The notes under the pieces are model-generated. The model searched no databases. It was not told the origin of the DNA and saw only the letters and a program-made list of their open reading frames with translations. A DNA stretch of 64,000 nt from Propionibacteriaceae bacterium ZF39 (lineage in GTDB: Bacteria; Actinomycetota; Actinomycetes; Propionibacteriales; Propionibacteriaceae). Numbering within the stretch: position 1 is the first letter of the stretch; every line of letters begins with the position of its first letter. The position numbers were made by a program, and so were the translations under genes. Shown one piece after another: positions 8,305-18,134 of the stretch. The stretch spans positions 3,906,001-3,970,000 of the forward strand of contig CP154795.1 in the NCBI GenBank assembly GCA_039565995.1, given 5' to 3'.

Positions 8305-8937
8305 ATGGCACAATCCCATGCTCACTCCGACGACCTCACGCGTCCGGCCGCTCACGGCCGCCTGCAGTGGCGCGTCGTCGATATCGTCGTCGCGGCCGTT
8401 CTCGGCGTTGCCTGCGGGCTGATCTTCGTGGCGTGGAATTCGGTGGGGTACGCCGGGTTCACCGCGATGGACGCCCTCACCCCCGGCCTCGGCGGCCTGT
8501 TCGCCGGGGTCTGGTTCCTGGCCGGTCCGCTCGGCGCGCTGATCATTCGCAAGCCCGGCGCTGCCCTGATGGTCGAACTCCTCGCCGGATTCGTCTCGAT
8601 GGGCGTCGGCAACCAGTGGGGCTGGACGACGATGTATTCCGCGTTCGCCCAGGGCCTCGGCGCCGAACTGGTCTTCCTGATCTTCGCCTACCGCAAATTC
8701 ACCCTGCTCGTCGCTGCCCTCGCCGGCATCGGAGCCGGGCTCGGCGCAGTGATCAACGAGTTCATCCTCGGCAACTGGGCGAAGTCGGTCGGCTTCAACG
8801 TGATCTATGCCGGCGCGACCATGATCTCCGGCCTGATCCTGGCGGGCATCCTCGCCTGGGTGCTGATGCGTGCGCTCGCAGCAGCGGGGGCACTCGACCG
8901 GTTCGCCGCAGGCCGAGAAGCGCGCCCGAAGGCCTGA
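8305..8937 (+). CDS. ykoE: ECF-type transporter S component, thiamine/HMP precursor (YkoE)
   Basis: A 210-residue integral membrane protein with about six hydrophobic segments. It carries typical YkoE text: WRVVDIVVAAVLGVACG near the start, WFLAGPLGALIIRKPGAA, and GNQWGWTTMYSAFAQGLGAELVF. It is the substrate-binding subunit of an energy-coupling-factor-like importer for hydroxymethylpyrimidine or thiamine. The start at 8305 was chosen because the AGGGGG ribosome site sits 6 nt upstream and is the target of the riboswitch stem; an open frame begins inside the aptamer at 8230. ykoD follows after 12 bp. Confidence 0.93.
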   Translation: MAQSHAHSDDLTRPAAHGRLQWRVVDIVVAAVLGVACGLIFVAWNSVGYAGFTAMDALTPGLGGLFAGVWFLAGPLGALIIRKPGAALMVELLAGFVSMGVGNQWGWTTMYSAFAQGLGAELVFLIFAYRKFTLLVAALAGIGAGLGAVINEFILGNWAKSVGFNVIYAGATMISGLILAGILAWVLMRALAAAGALDRFAAGREARPKA

Positions 8938-8949
8938 GGCGGGCCTGAC

Positions 8950-10419
8950 TTGAGAATCAGCCTCAACGGCTGGGGCTGGCGGCACGCGGCTCGCCGCGAC
9001 TGGGCGGTCCGGGATGTTTCGCTGACCGTCGAGCCCGGCGAGCGCGTGCTCCTGCTGGGGGCTTCTGGCTCCGGCAAGAGCACGCTGCTGCACGCCCTGG
9101 CCGGCGTACTCGGCGGGTCCGACGAGGGCGACGAAGCCGGTTCGCTGCTCATCGACGGCCGGCACCCGACACGGTTGCGCGGTCAGATCGGCCTGGTGCT
9201 GCAGGATCCGCAGGCCTCGGTCGTGCTCGCCCGCGTCGGGGACGATGTGGCGTTCGGGCTCGAGAACCGGGGCGTACCCCGCGACGAGATCTGGCCCCGC
9301 GTCCGCGAGGCCCTCGACACCGTGGGCCTCGATCTTCCCCTGGATCACTCGACCTCAGCCCTGTCGGGTGGCCAGCAACAGCGGCTCGCGATCGCCGGGG
9401 CGTTGGCGATGCGTACGCCGGTCCTCCTGCTCGACGAGCCCACCGCGAATCTCGACCCCGACGGGATCACCGAGGTGCGCGACGCCGTGGCCGCCATCGG
9501 GCACGACACCACCCTGATCGTCGTCGAACACCGGGTCGACACCTGGGCCGACGTCGTCGACCGCGTCATCGTCCTCGGCCGCGGCGGCGGGCTCCTCGCT
9601 GACGGGCCGCCCGCGCGCGTCTTCGCCGAACACCGGGACACCCTGCTCGACGCCGGCGTCTGGGTGCCCGGTGCGGATCTGCCCGACCTGGGGATTCCGG
9701 CACCGCCCAACAATCGCGAAGCCCTGCTCGTCGCGGACGATCTGGTGATCGGGTACGCCCCCGGCAAGCCGGTCCGCAGCAATATCGACCTGTCCCTGCC
9801 CGCCGCCGTCTCCACGGTGATCACCGGCCACAACGGCGCGGGCAAGAGCACGCTCGCGCTGACCCTGGCGGGTCTCATGCCCCGGCTCGACGGCACGATC
9901 CGCGTCGCCGAGTCCCTGCAGCCACCACCGCGACGCCGCCGCTTCGGGCGTACGCCCCAGCCTCACAATCCCGCCACCTGGCGCTCGACCGATCTGATCA
10001 CGCGCATCGGCACGGTGTTCCAGCATCCGGAGCACCAGTTCGTGGCGCCGACGGTGCGGGACGAACTCGCGGTCGGCCTGCGGGCCCTCGACTGGGATCA
10101 GCCCAGTGTCACCGCCCGGGTCGACGAGCTGTTGGAACTGCTCCACCTCACCCGTCTCGCCGCCGCAAACCCGTTCAGCCTGTCCGGAGGGGAGAAGCGC
10201 CGGCTCTCGGTCGGTACTGTCCTCGCGACCAGCCCGCAGCTCATCTTCCTCGACGAACCGACCTTCGGGCAGGACCGGCGGACCTGGATCGACCTGGTCC
10301 GTCTGATCGGTGAGATCCTCCGCGAGGGGCGGGCGGTGGTCTCGGTGACCCACGATGCGGCCTATCTCGATGCGCTCGGTCAGCAACGCATTCACCTCGC
10401 CGAGGAGGTCCCGGCATGA
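8950..10419 (+). CDS. ykoD: duplicated ABC ATPase of the thiamine-precursor ECF importer (YkoD)
   Basis: A 489-residue protein with two complete ABC ATPase halves. First half: Walker A GASGSGKST, signature LSGGQQQRL, Walker B VLLLDEPTAN. Second half from about residue 255: GHNGAGKST, LSGGEKRRL, LIFLDEPTFG. It takes the place of the two separate EcfA subunits and energises YkoE with YkoC. The start is a TTG 12 bp after ykoE with an AGGCGGG upstream; the coding text begins at once with the expected first strand. ykoC overlaps its stop by 4 bp (ATGA). Confidence 0.92.
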   Translation: MRISLNGWGWRHAARRDWAVRDVSLTVEPGERVLLLGASGSGKSTLLHALAGVLGGSDEGDEAGSLLIDGRHPTRLRGQIGLVLQDPQASVVLARVGDDVAFGLENRGVPRDEIWPRVREALDTVGLDLPLDHSTSALSGGQQQRLAIAGALAMRTPVLLLDEPTANLDPDGITEVRDAVAAIGHDTTLIVVEHRVDTWADVVDRVIVLGRGGGLLADGPPARVFAEHRDTLLDAGVWVPGADLPDLGIPAPPNNREALLVADDLVIGYAPGKPVRSNIDLSLPAAVSTVITGHNGAGKSTLALTLAGLMPRLDGTIRVAESLQPPPRRRRFGRTPQPHNPATWRSTDLITRIGTVFQHPEHQFVAPTVRDELAVGLRALDWDQPSVTARVDELLELLHLTRLAAANPFSLSGGEKRRLSVGTVLATSPQLIFLDEPTFGQDRRTWIDLVRLIGEILREGRAVVSVTHDAAYLDALGQQRIHLAEEVPA

Positions 10420-11192
10420 CCCGCTCGACGCTGCTCGACCGCCTCAACCCGGTCACCCGCATCGCGATCGCGATCATCCTGTCGACACCGCTAATCATCA
10501 CGCTCGACTGGCTGAGCGCCGGGGTCGCACTGGTGCTCGTGATCGTGGCGGCCCTGATCTGTGGGTTCCGGCCGGCGTATCTCGCGAAGCGCCTGGCCAT
10601 CCTGTTCCTCATCGCGCTCATCGCCGGCATCTCGATGGCGCTCTATGGCCAACCGGGCGGGCAGGTCTGGTTCGAGTGGCTGTTGATCAAGGTCACCGAG
10701 AACTCGCTCTGGCTCGCCCTCGCGGTGGTCCTGCGGATCCTGGCGCTGGGCCTGTCGGCCATGTTGCTGTTCGGCGATGTCGACCCGACCGATCTCGCTG
10801 ACGGACTGGCCCAGGTGGTTCGGTTGCCTGCGCGTTTCGTCCTCGGCGCCCTGGCCGGCATTCGCATGCTGGGCCTCTTCACCGACGACTGGCGCTCACT
10901 CGGTCTGGCACGCCGCGCCCGGGGTCTGGGCGATACCGGACGGGTCCGCCGCTGGCTGTCGATGGCCTTCGCCCTGCTCGTTCTGGCCATCCGACGCGGC
11001 AGCCGCCTGGCTACGGCCATGGAGGCCAAGGGATTCGGCAGCACCGACCCCGAGGCTCCTGTCCGGACGTGGGCCCGGCCGTCCCGGCTCCGTCCGGTCG
11101 ACCTGTTGGGCGTACTCGCCGCAACAGTCCTCGTCGCCATTGCCGTCGGCTTTTCCCTGCGATTCGGCACCTTTCACTGGGTAGGTTCGTGA
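10416..11192 (+). CDS. ykoC: ECF transporter transmembrane T component (YkoC)
   Basis: A 258-residue membrane protein with 5-6 helices, opening with RLNPVTRIAIAIILSTPLI as EcfT subunits do. The family's cytoplasmic coupling helices are represented by the ALAGIRMLGLFTDDWRSLGLARRARGL region and a second arginine-rich segment around RRGSRLATAMEAKGFGS, which matches the A-R-G/A-K-G motifs that contact the ATPase. Overlaps ykoD by ATGA and ends the operon. Confidence 0.9.
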   Translation: MTRSTLLDRLNPVTRIAIAIILSTPLIITLDWLSAGVALVLVIVAALICGFRPAYLAKRLAILFLIALIAGISMALYGQPGGQVWFEWLLIKVTENSLWLALAVVLRILALGLSAMLLFGDVDPTDLADGLAQVVRLPARFVLGALAGIRMLGLFTDDWRSLGLARRARGLGDTGRVRRWLSMAFALLVLAIRRGSRLATAMEAKGFGSTDPEAPVRTWARPSRLRPVDLLGVLAATVLVAIAVGFSLRFGTFHWVGS

Positions 11193-11216
11193 ACAATGCG
11201 TCCATAGGGCGATGAC

Positions 11217-11247
11217 CGCGGGCAAAGGGGCCTTCGGGTCGCCCGCG
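11217..11247 (+). terminator. hairpin after ykoEDC, possible terminator
   Basis: CGCGGGC and GCCCGCG form a 7-bp stem with a 17-nt loop 25 bp after the ykoC stop. No U tract follows, so it may only be a structure at the end of the message. Confidence 0.35.
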
Positions 11248-11296
11248 CGTACGCGAAAATGCTTGTGAATCGCACCAAAGGACGGGGTCGGCCAGA

Positions 11297-11875
11297 GTGA
11301 ACTGGGACAGACTTGCGCCGGAGCACGAAGCCGACTTCGGCGTGGTTCTCGACCTTCTCCTGCCCTCCCTGCGCAATGCTGCCGACCGGTTCGTGATCCT
11401 CATCGACGGCGGATCGGGGTCGGGCAAGACGACCCTCGCGGTGTCGCTGCAGACCTCCCTGGTCATTCTCGGGCAGCCCGCCCAACTGGTTTCGCTCGAC
11501 GACTGCTATCCGGGTTGGGGAGGCCTGGCCGAGGCTTCCGCCATCGTCGTCGATGACATGCTGGACCCCGCCGTTCCGGGATATCAGCGCTGGGACTGGG
11601 CCAACGAACGCCCCGGAGGCTGGGTCGATCTCGACCCGGATCGGCCTCTCATCATCGAGGGTTGCGGTGCGCTCACCCCGCTCAGCGCGGCGTACGCCGA
11701 CCTGTGTGTCTGGGTGCATCGCGACCCCGACGAGCGCCGTGATGCGGCCCTCGCTCGCGATGGTGGAGCCTTCGAACCCCACTGGGATCAGTGGGCTGCG
11801 CAGGAGGCCAGGCACTGGTCCACCTTTCGGCCATGGAACCTTGCCGGTCTGGTTTGTGTCGTTGGGCCCGGGTAG
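11297..11875 (+). CDS. P-loop kinase-like ATP-binding protein (uridine-kinase-like)
   Basis: A 192-residue protein with a Walker A motif DGGSGSGKTTLA at about residues 37-48, then LVSLDDCYPGWGG, in the place where uridine and phosphoribulokinase-type enzymes keep a substrate Asp/Tyr, and a strand LIIEGCGALTP resembling their Walker B region. The substrate is unknown; similar small proteins are annotated simply as ATPases in actinobacteria. The start is GTG with no clear ribosome site. A 24-bp gap precedes the dioxygenase alpha subunit, so co-transcription is possible. Confidence 0.65.
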   Translation: MNWDRLAPEHEADFGVVLDLLLPSLRNAADRFVILIDGGSGSGKTTLAVSLQTSLVILGQPAQLVSLDDCYPGWGGLAEASAIVVDDMLDPAVPGYQRWDWANERPGGWVDLDPDRPLIIEGCGALTPLSAAYADLCVWVHRDPDERRDAALARDGGAFEPHWDQWAAQEARHWSTFRPWNLAGLVCVVGPG

Positions 11876-11899
11876 GTTTCCAACCGAAAGGGGGCAACG

Positions 11900-12199
11900 A
11901 TGACCCAGTACGCACTGAACAAGTGCATCTTCGACCATCTTCGTCGGATGGAAGATCCCAACAACACCCGCGCCGCGAATGATCTGGTGACGGACGGTTA
12001 TGCCCTGGACGAGACCGAATTGGCCGCGGCCCAGAAGTGCGATGTCGCCGCGTTCCATGATCTGGGCGTTCATCCGGTGCTCATCAATGGCTTCTGCCGT
12101 GCCAATGGCTGGAAGCGCGCCGATTACAAGCAGTTGTTCACCGCGGAACAGATTGCCGCCGCAGAAGCGACCGAGGGGGTCCGATGGCAGAAATCGTGA
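11900..12199 (+). CDS. extradiol ring-cleavage dioxygenase, LigA-type alpha subunit
   Basis: A 99-residue helical protein matching the LigA fold of protocatechuate 4,5-dioxygenase alpha: FDHLRRMEDPNNTRAAN near the start, then DVAAFHDLGVHPVLINGFCRANG. In the known enzyme this subunit caps the active site of the beta subunit. It has an AAAGGGG ribosome site and overlaps the beta subunit gene by 16 bp, which supports a fixed 1:1 complex. Confidence 0.85.
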   Translation: MTQYALNKCIFDHLRRMEDPNNTRAANDLVTDGYALDETELAAAQKCDVAAFHDLGVHPVLINGFCRANGWKRADYKQLFTAEQIAAAEATEGVRWQKS

Positions 12200-13011
12200 T
12201 GGGGTTCAGTGCGTCGCATGCCCCGATGATGACCGCCGACCCGTCGTCGGCGCCCCAGGACATGGCTGAGCGCTTCTTCGGTGCGCTCGACCAGGTCAAG
12301 GAGAAGATCCAGTCCACCGGTGCCCAGGCGCTGGTCATGGTGTCCGGTGAGCACTTCACCAACTTCTTCCTCGACAACCTCCCGCAGATCTCGGTCGGCC
12401 TCGGTGAGTCCCACCTCGGCCCCGTGGAGAAGTGGCTCGGCATCGACCGTGTAGAGGTTCCGGGTTCGCCCGGGCTCGCCGACGCGATCCTGGCCGGCAC
12501 GATCGAGCGGGGCCACCAGCCGTCGCTGTCGCACCGCCTCGTGGTCGACCACGGCTTCATGACGGTCTATCACCTGATCTCGCCCGACAAGGACCTGCCG
12601 CTGGTCCCGATCATCATGAACTGCACCACGCCGCCTCTGATGACGCTGCAGCAGTGCTATGACTTCGGCGTCTCGCTCGGCGAGGCGATCCGCGCCTATG
12701 ACGGCCTCGACAAGGTCGCCATCTGTGGCGCGGGTGCGCTGTCCCACTTCGTGGGTGAGCCCCGCGTCGGCGACATCGACCAGGACTTCGACCGTTGGTT
12801 CCTCGACATGCTCGAGAAGGACAGCCCCGACGAGCTGCTCAGCATCGGCAACGACGAGCTGATGAAGGGCGGCAACGGCACCGGCGAGGTCCGCGCCTGG
12901 GTGGCCGTCGCCGGTGCGATGAAGGGTGCCAAGACCACGGCCCTGTCCTATGAGCCCATCTATGAGTGGATCAACGGCATGGGTGTCGTGCTCCACGAAC
13001 CGGTGGCGTGA
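12184..13011 (+). CDS. class III extradiol dioxygenase, LigB-type catalytic subunit
   Basis: A 275-residue protein of the LigB superfamily, which splits catechol-type rings with Fe(II) next to a hydroxyl. Candidate iron ligands are His in SASHAPMM (about residue 13) and His in SGEHFTNFF (about 59); the catalytic acid/base His lies in LVVDHGFMTVYHL (about 122) and a Glu follows later in the family. With the alpha subunit and an ACMSD-type decarboxylase it suggests a meta-cleavage route for an aromatic acid such as a protocatechuate- or gallate-like compound. The substrate is not determinable here. Confidence 0.87.
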   Translation: MAEIVMGFSASHAPMMTADPSSAPQDMAERFFGALDQVKEKIQSTGAQALVMVSGEHFTNFFLDNLPQISVGLGESHLGPVEKWLGIDRVEVPGSPGLADAILAGTIERGHQPSLSHRLVVDHGFMTVYHLISPDKDLPLVPIIMNCTTPPLMTLQQCYDFGVSLGEAIRAYDGLDKVAICGAGALSHFVGEPRVGDIDQDFDRWFLDMLEKDSPDELLSIGNDELMKGGNGTGEVRAWVAVAGAMKGAKTTALSYEPIYEWINGMGVVLHEPVA

Positions 13012-14009
13012 TGACCCAGCCTGTGGTGGATGTCCATGCCCACGCGATGCCGATGCCGCTGCTCCAGTGGCTCGAATCCGAGGGCCTGGCTGACCTCTCG
13101 CGGGTCGCGGACGACAACATCGTCGTCCTCGACCCGAGGGTCAGCGGCGTCGGGAAGGGCGCTCCCCTGCCCATCGCCAAATCCATGTATGACAATTCCA
13201 TCCGTCTTGAGGAGATGGACAAGCAGGGAGTGACCCACCAGGCGATTTCCCTGCCGCCGTTCCTCATGGGTTCCACCTGTGAAGACGAGGATCTGGTCGT
13301 CGAGCTTGTCCGCCGCGGCAACGATGCGCTCGCCGAACAGCTCGCGGGAGAAGAGCGTTTGCTTGGTCTCGTCGGCGTTCCGCTCGGATTCTCGGTCGCG
13401 ACCGAGGAAGTACGCCGGGGTCTCGATGTGCTCGGCATGCCCGGTGCAGCCATCGGTTCGCAGGGCGGCGGCAAGGACCTGGACCACGACGACAACACGC
13501 CGATCTGGTCCCTGCTGCACGAGCGGTCGGTGTTCACGTTCCTCCACCCGTCGGCCGTGCCGGCGCCGCCTCGGATGAAGGACTACTGGTTCCCGCAGCT
13601 GCTCGGCTATCCCATGGAGACGGCCATCGCCGCGGCTCGCCTGGTGTTCAGCGGGCGCCGGGAGGCGTACCCCTTTCCTCTCTGCCTGGCACACGGCGGC
13701 GGCTGCGTGCAGTCCGTCAAGCCGCGCCTGCAGATGGGTTGGGAGCGCAAGCCGGTCGCCAAGACCACCAAGGCCAAGCCGAGGGATCTGTTCCACGAGT
13801 TCTACTACGACACCGCGGTCTTCGATCCCACGACGCTGCAGCGGCTGATCGAGGATGTCGGCGCCGATCACGTGCTGGTCGGGACCGACTATCCGTTCGA
13901 TCTCGCCGATCCGGATCCCGTCGCGAGCGTCGGTGAAGTGCATCTCGGTGACGGCGCCCGGGAAGCCATCCTCGGTGCGACCGCCGCGAAGTTGCTCGGC
14001 ATCGCCTGA
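13011..14009 (+). CDS. ACMSD-type amidohydrolase/decarboxylase
   Basis: A 332-residue TIM-barrel amidohydrolase. It shows VDVHAHAMP (metal-binding HxH, residues 8-10), FLHPSAVP, LAHGGGCV and a C-terminal GTDYPFDLADPDPV, the block typical of 2-amino-3-carboxymuconate-semialdehyde decarboxylase and related OMA-processing enzymes. Its ATG overlaps the LigB stop (TGATG), so it is translationally coupled. It probably acts on the ring-cleavage product, by decarboxylation or hydration; which of these is not clear. A 9-bp terminator hairpin follows. Confidence 0.83.
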   Translation: MTQPVVDVHAHAMPMPLLQWLESEGLADLSRVADDNIVVLDPRVSGVGKGAPLPIAKSMYDNSIRLEEMDKQGVTHQAISLPPFLMGSTCEDEDLVVELVRRGNDALAEQLAGEERLLGLVGVPLGFSVATEEVRRGLDVLGMPGAAIGSQGGGKDLDHDDNTPIWSLLHERSVFTFLHPSAVPAPPRMKDYWFPQLLGYPMETAIAAARLVFSGRREAYPFPLCLAHGGGCVQSVKPRLQMGWERKPVAKTTKAKPRDLFHEFYYDTAVFDPTTLQRLIEDVGADHVLVGTDYPFDLADPDPVASVGEVHLGDGAREAILGATAAKLLGIA

Positions 14010-14027
14010 TTCGTTTCAGGAGTACGC

Positions 14028-14058
14028 AGGCCCCGGATGTCCTCGGACGCCGGGGCCT
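14028..14058 (+). terminator. terminator-like hairpin after the dioxygenase operon
   Basis: AGGCCCCGG and CCGGGGCCT form a perfect 9-bp stem with a 13-nt loop, 19 bp after the amidohydrolase stop. There is only a short TTC after it, not a strong U tract. Confidence 0.6.
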
Positions 14059-14136
14059 TCGTCGTGCTCGGGCAGCTTTCATCTACGACTTTTCCACGAT
14101 TTTCTACGTTCCTACTCGCCCCGAATTGGCCTTGGC

Positions 14137-14142
14137 TAGGGT
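14137..14142 (+). promoter_or_regulatory. -10 element before the DMT transporter
   Basis: TAGGGT fits TANNNT and lies 6 nt before a GTG at 14149. The transcript could start at that GTG and so begin with a short leader reading frame. Confidence 0.45.
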
Positions 14143-14148
14143 GAGTTC

Positions 14149-14205
14149 GTGTTCGGGGATTCCCCCGGGTTCAACCACCCTCAAGTGCCCAGGAGGTCTC
14201 AATGA
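14149..14205 (+). CDS. possible 18-residue leader peptide of the DMT transporter
   Basis: A GTG-initiated frame encodes VFGDSPGFNHPQVPRRSQ and ends with TGA at 14203-14205, inside the two tandem ATG codons that start the transporter. The frame contains the transporter's AGGAGG ribosome site. If translated from a leaderless start it would couple, or attenuate, translation of the exporter. Leader peptides of this size are common, but this one is only predicted. Confidence 0.35.
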   Translation: MFGDSPGFNHPQVPRRSQ

Positions 14206-15620
14206 TGACTGAGACGCGCTCGCGTACCCCGGTGCCAGTGAAACATGTGAGCCACGGCAAGGCCGTCCTGGTTCTCCTGCTCGGCACCCTTTTTCTCTCC
14301 GGCACCCCCCTGTGGGTGAAGGCCTCCAACATGGATCCGGCGACGCAGGCCTTCCTGCGCGTCTTCGTGGGCTTCCTGATCCTGCTTCCCCTTGGCCTGC
14401 ATGAGATTCGCACCAAGCAGGGGCTCCCGCGCAAGGGCATCATGCTCGCCGCGGCGTCCGGCTTGTTCCTGGGTGTGGACTTCGTTGCCTGGAACTACTC
14501 GATCTTCCTGATCGGATCCGGCGTTGCAGCGATCCTGCTGAACCTCCAGGTCGTGATCGTGCCCATGCTCACGGCGGTGATCGACAAGTTCAAGCTGCCG
14601 AAATCCTTCGCCATCATCCTGCCGATCATGATCGTCGGCGTCCTCTTCACGGGTGGTGTCTTCGAGCCGGCCGATGCCGCCGTCGGCCCCGAGACGATCT
14701 CGGGCATCAAGACCTCGGTGATCGGTACGGCCTTCGGCCTGACGTCAGGTATTTGTTACTCCTTCTATCTGTATTTGTCGCGCAAGGCATCGACGAGTGC
14801 TCCCCGCAAGGACCTCTACATCCAGCCGATGATGTACACGATGCTCGCGCAGTGCGTCGCCCCGGTTCTTTGGATGTTCACCGGCGGCAACGGCTTCAAC
14901 GTCACCACGGGTGTCCTCACCAAGGATCCGACCACGGGCGAGATGGTCCTCCCGGCGAGCCTGGGTGCCAACCCGACCCTGCAGGCAGCGACCACGGCCG
15001 GCGATCCCATCAACATGGGCAACTGGATTTCGCTCATCATGCTGATCGTCCTCGGGCAGGCCGCTGCGTGGACCCTGGTTCAGTACGGGTCGGTCTGGCT
15101 GGACCCGACCCTCTCTGCAGGCATCCTGCTCCTCTCCCCGGTCACCTCGGTCATCGTGGCCGGCCCGCTGTTCGCCGAATGGCCGTCCGCCCTGCAGTGG
15201 CTCGGAGTCGCCCTGATTCTCGGCTGTGTCGGTTGGCAGAACGGGTTGATCCAAGCCGCGGTCAGACCGCTGACCGGCAAGAAACGTGTCGATCGTGCCG
15301 CCGAGCCGGACAGGGCCCTCGCGCCACCGGGTGCCAGTGCCGAGCGCAAGGGCAGGCCGATGAACCGAGGGGTGTTCATCCTCCTCGGCACCATTGGCAT
15401 CCTGCTCGGCATCGCTGCTGCTGCGGACAACTTCGTCTCCGGCCAGATCGGTTGGAACACGGTGTTCACCATCGCCCAGACCATCGCCGTCGCGGCCCTG
15501 ACCGTCATCGTCACGCAGGATGGGCAGGCGCAGGACGCTCGCGTCCGCGACGGCGGGGAAGTCGCCCAGCGCAGGGAGAGCGAGAGCGAGACCGAGACCG
15601 AGACGAGGGTCGTCGAGTAG
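14202..15620 (+). CDS. EamA/DMT-family transporter with C-terminal extension
   Basis: A 472-residue membrane protein. About ten helices follow the drug/metabolite transporter plan, with two EamA halves: GTPLWVKASNMDPATQAFLR in helix 1-2, then LSAGILLLSPVTSVIVAGPLFAEWPS in the second half. Beyond the usual length it adds about 120 residues: a polar linker, two more helices (GVFILLGTIGILLGI and TVFTIAQTIAVAALTVIV) and an acidic SESETETETR tail. There are two tandem ATG starts after AGGAGG. The cargo is unknown; its place between the dioxygenase operon and urease suggests export of a nitrogenous or aromatic metabolite, but that is a guess. Confidence 0.8.
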   Translation: MMTETRSRTPVPVKHVSHGKAVLVLLLGTLFLSGTPLWVKASNMDPATQAFLRVFVGFLILLPLGLHEIRTKQGLPRKGIMLAAASGLFLGVDFVAWNYSIFLIGSGVAAILLNLQVVIVPMLTAVIDKFKLPKSFAIILPIMIVGVLFTGGVFEPADAAVGPETISGIKTSVIGTAFGLTSGICYSFYLYLSRKASTSAPRKDLYIQPMMYTMLAQCVAPVLWMFTGGNGFNVTTGVLTKDPTTGEMVLPASLGANPTLQAATTAGDPINMGNWISLIMLIVLGQAAAWTLVQYGSVWLDPTLSAGILLLSPVTSVIVAGPLFAEWPSALQWLGVALILGCVGWQNGLIQAAVRPLTGKKRVDRAAEPDRALAPPGASAERKGRPMNRGVFILLGTIGILLGIAAAADNFVSGQIGWNTVFTIAQTIAVAALTVIVTQDGQAQDARVRDGGEVAQRRESESETETETRVVE

Positions 15621-15677
15621 GCCCAATCGTTCCCAGTCCCATCACGTCCAGATCCCCATCACCGTCCAGGAGGAATC

Positions 15678-16336
15678 GTGCGGATCACACCGCGAGAACA
15701 AGAGAAGCTGCTGATCGTGGTGGCAGCTGACGTCGCGCGTCGCCGACGCGAGCGCGGCGTCAAGCTCAACCACCCCGAGGCCGTGGCTCTGCTCACGTCC
15801 GAGATCATGGAAGGTGCCCGCGACGGGCGCACCGTGGCCGACCTGATGAGCTTCGGCACCACCATCCTGACCACCGCCGACGTCATGGACGGCGTCGCCG
15901 ACCTGATCGACGTCATCCAGGTCGAGGTCACCTTTCCCGACGGCACCAAGCTCGTCTCCGTGCACGACCCCATCCGGGCGGGCGTAGGGGGTGACACCGC
16001 GGCGTCCGGTGCACGCCCGGGCGAGGTCATCCTCAATGACGAGCCCATCACCATCAACGAGGGTCGGAACGCCGTCTCGGTCGAGGTCAAAAACACCGGT
16101 GACCGCCCGGTGCAGGTCGGCTCGCACTTCCACTTCGCCGAGGTCAACTCGGCGCTGGAGTTCGACCGGGACGCCACGGTCGGCTTCCGTCTCGACATCC
16201 CCGCCGGCACCGCCGCGCGGTTCGAGCCGGGTGACGCCAGGACGGTCAACCTCGTGGCCTTCGCGGGCAACCGCGCCGTCCACGGGTTCAACAACCGCCA
16301 CGACGGCCCACTCGACGCCGAGAAGGAGAACGCATC

Positions 16337-16340
<4 letters not shown>
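15678..16340 (+). CDS. ureAB: urease, fused gamma and beta subunits (UreA-UreB)
   Basis: A 220-residue fusion of the two small urease subunits. Residues 1-100 are UreA-like ([11 protein letters not shown]-type start, [23 protein letters not shown]-like VHDPI), and residues 110-220 are UreB-like ([35 protein letters not shown], and [13 protein letters not shown]). In many actinobacteria and in Helicobacter the two are joined as here. Start is GTG after AGGAGG. It overlaps ureC by ATGA and starts the urease operon. Confidence 0.95.
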
Positions 16341-18049
<1,709 letters not shown>

Positions 18050-18070
18050 GCACCGACTGGACGCCGCAGG

Positions 18071-18096
18071 GCCGCGCCCCCACCAGGGGGCGCGGC
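18071..18096 (+). other. 11-bp perfect hairpin between ureC and ureE
   Basis: GCCGCGCCCCC and GGGGGCGCGGC pair fully around an ACCA loop, 21 bp after the ureC stop and 38 bp before the ureE ATG. No U tract follows. It may protect the ureC 3' end or reduce read-through into the accessory genes. Confidence 0.65.
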
Positions 18097-18134
18097 TCGC
18101 CCGTCGTCCCAACACCGACACAACAAGGAGCGGC

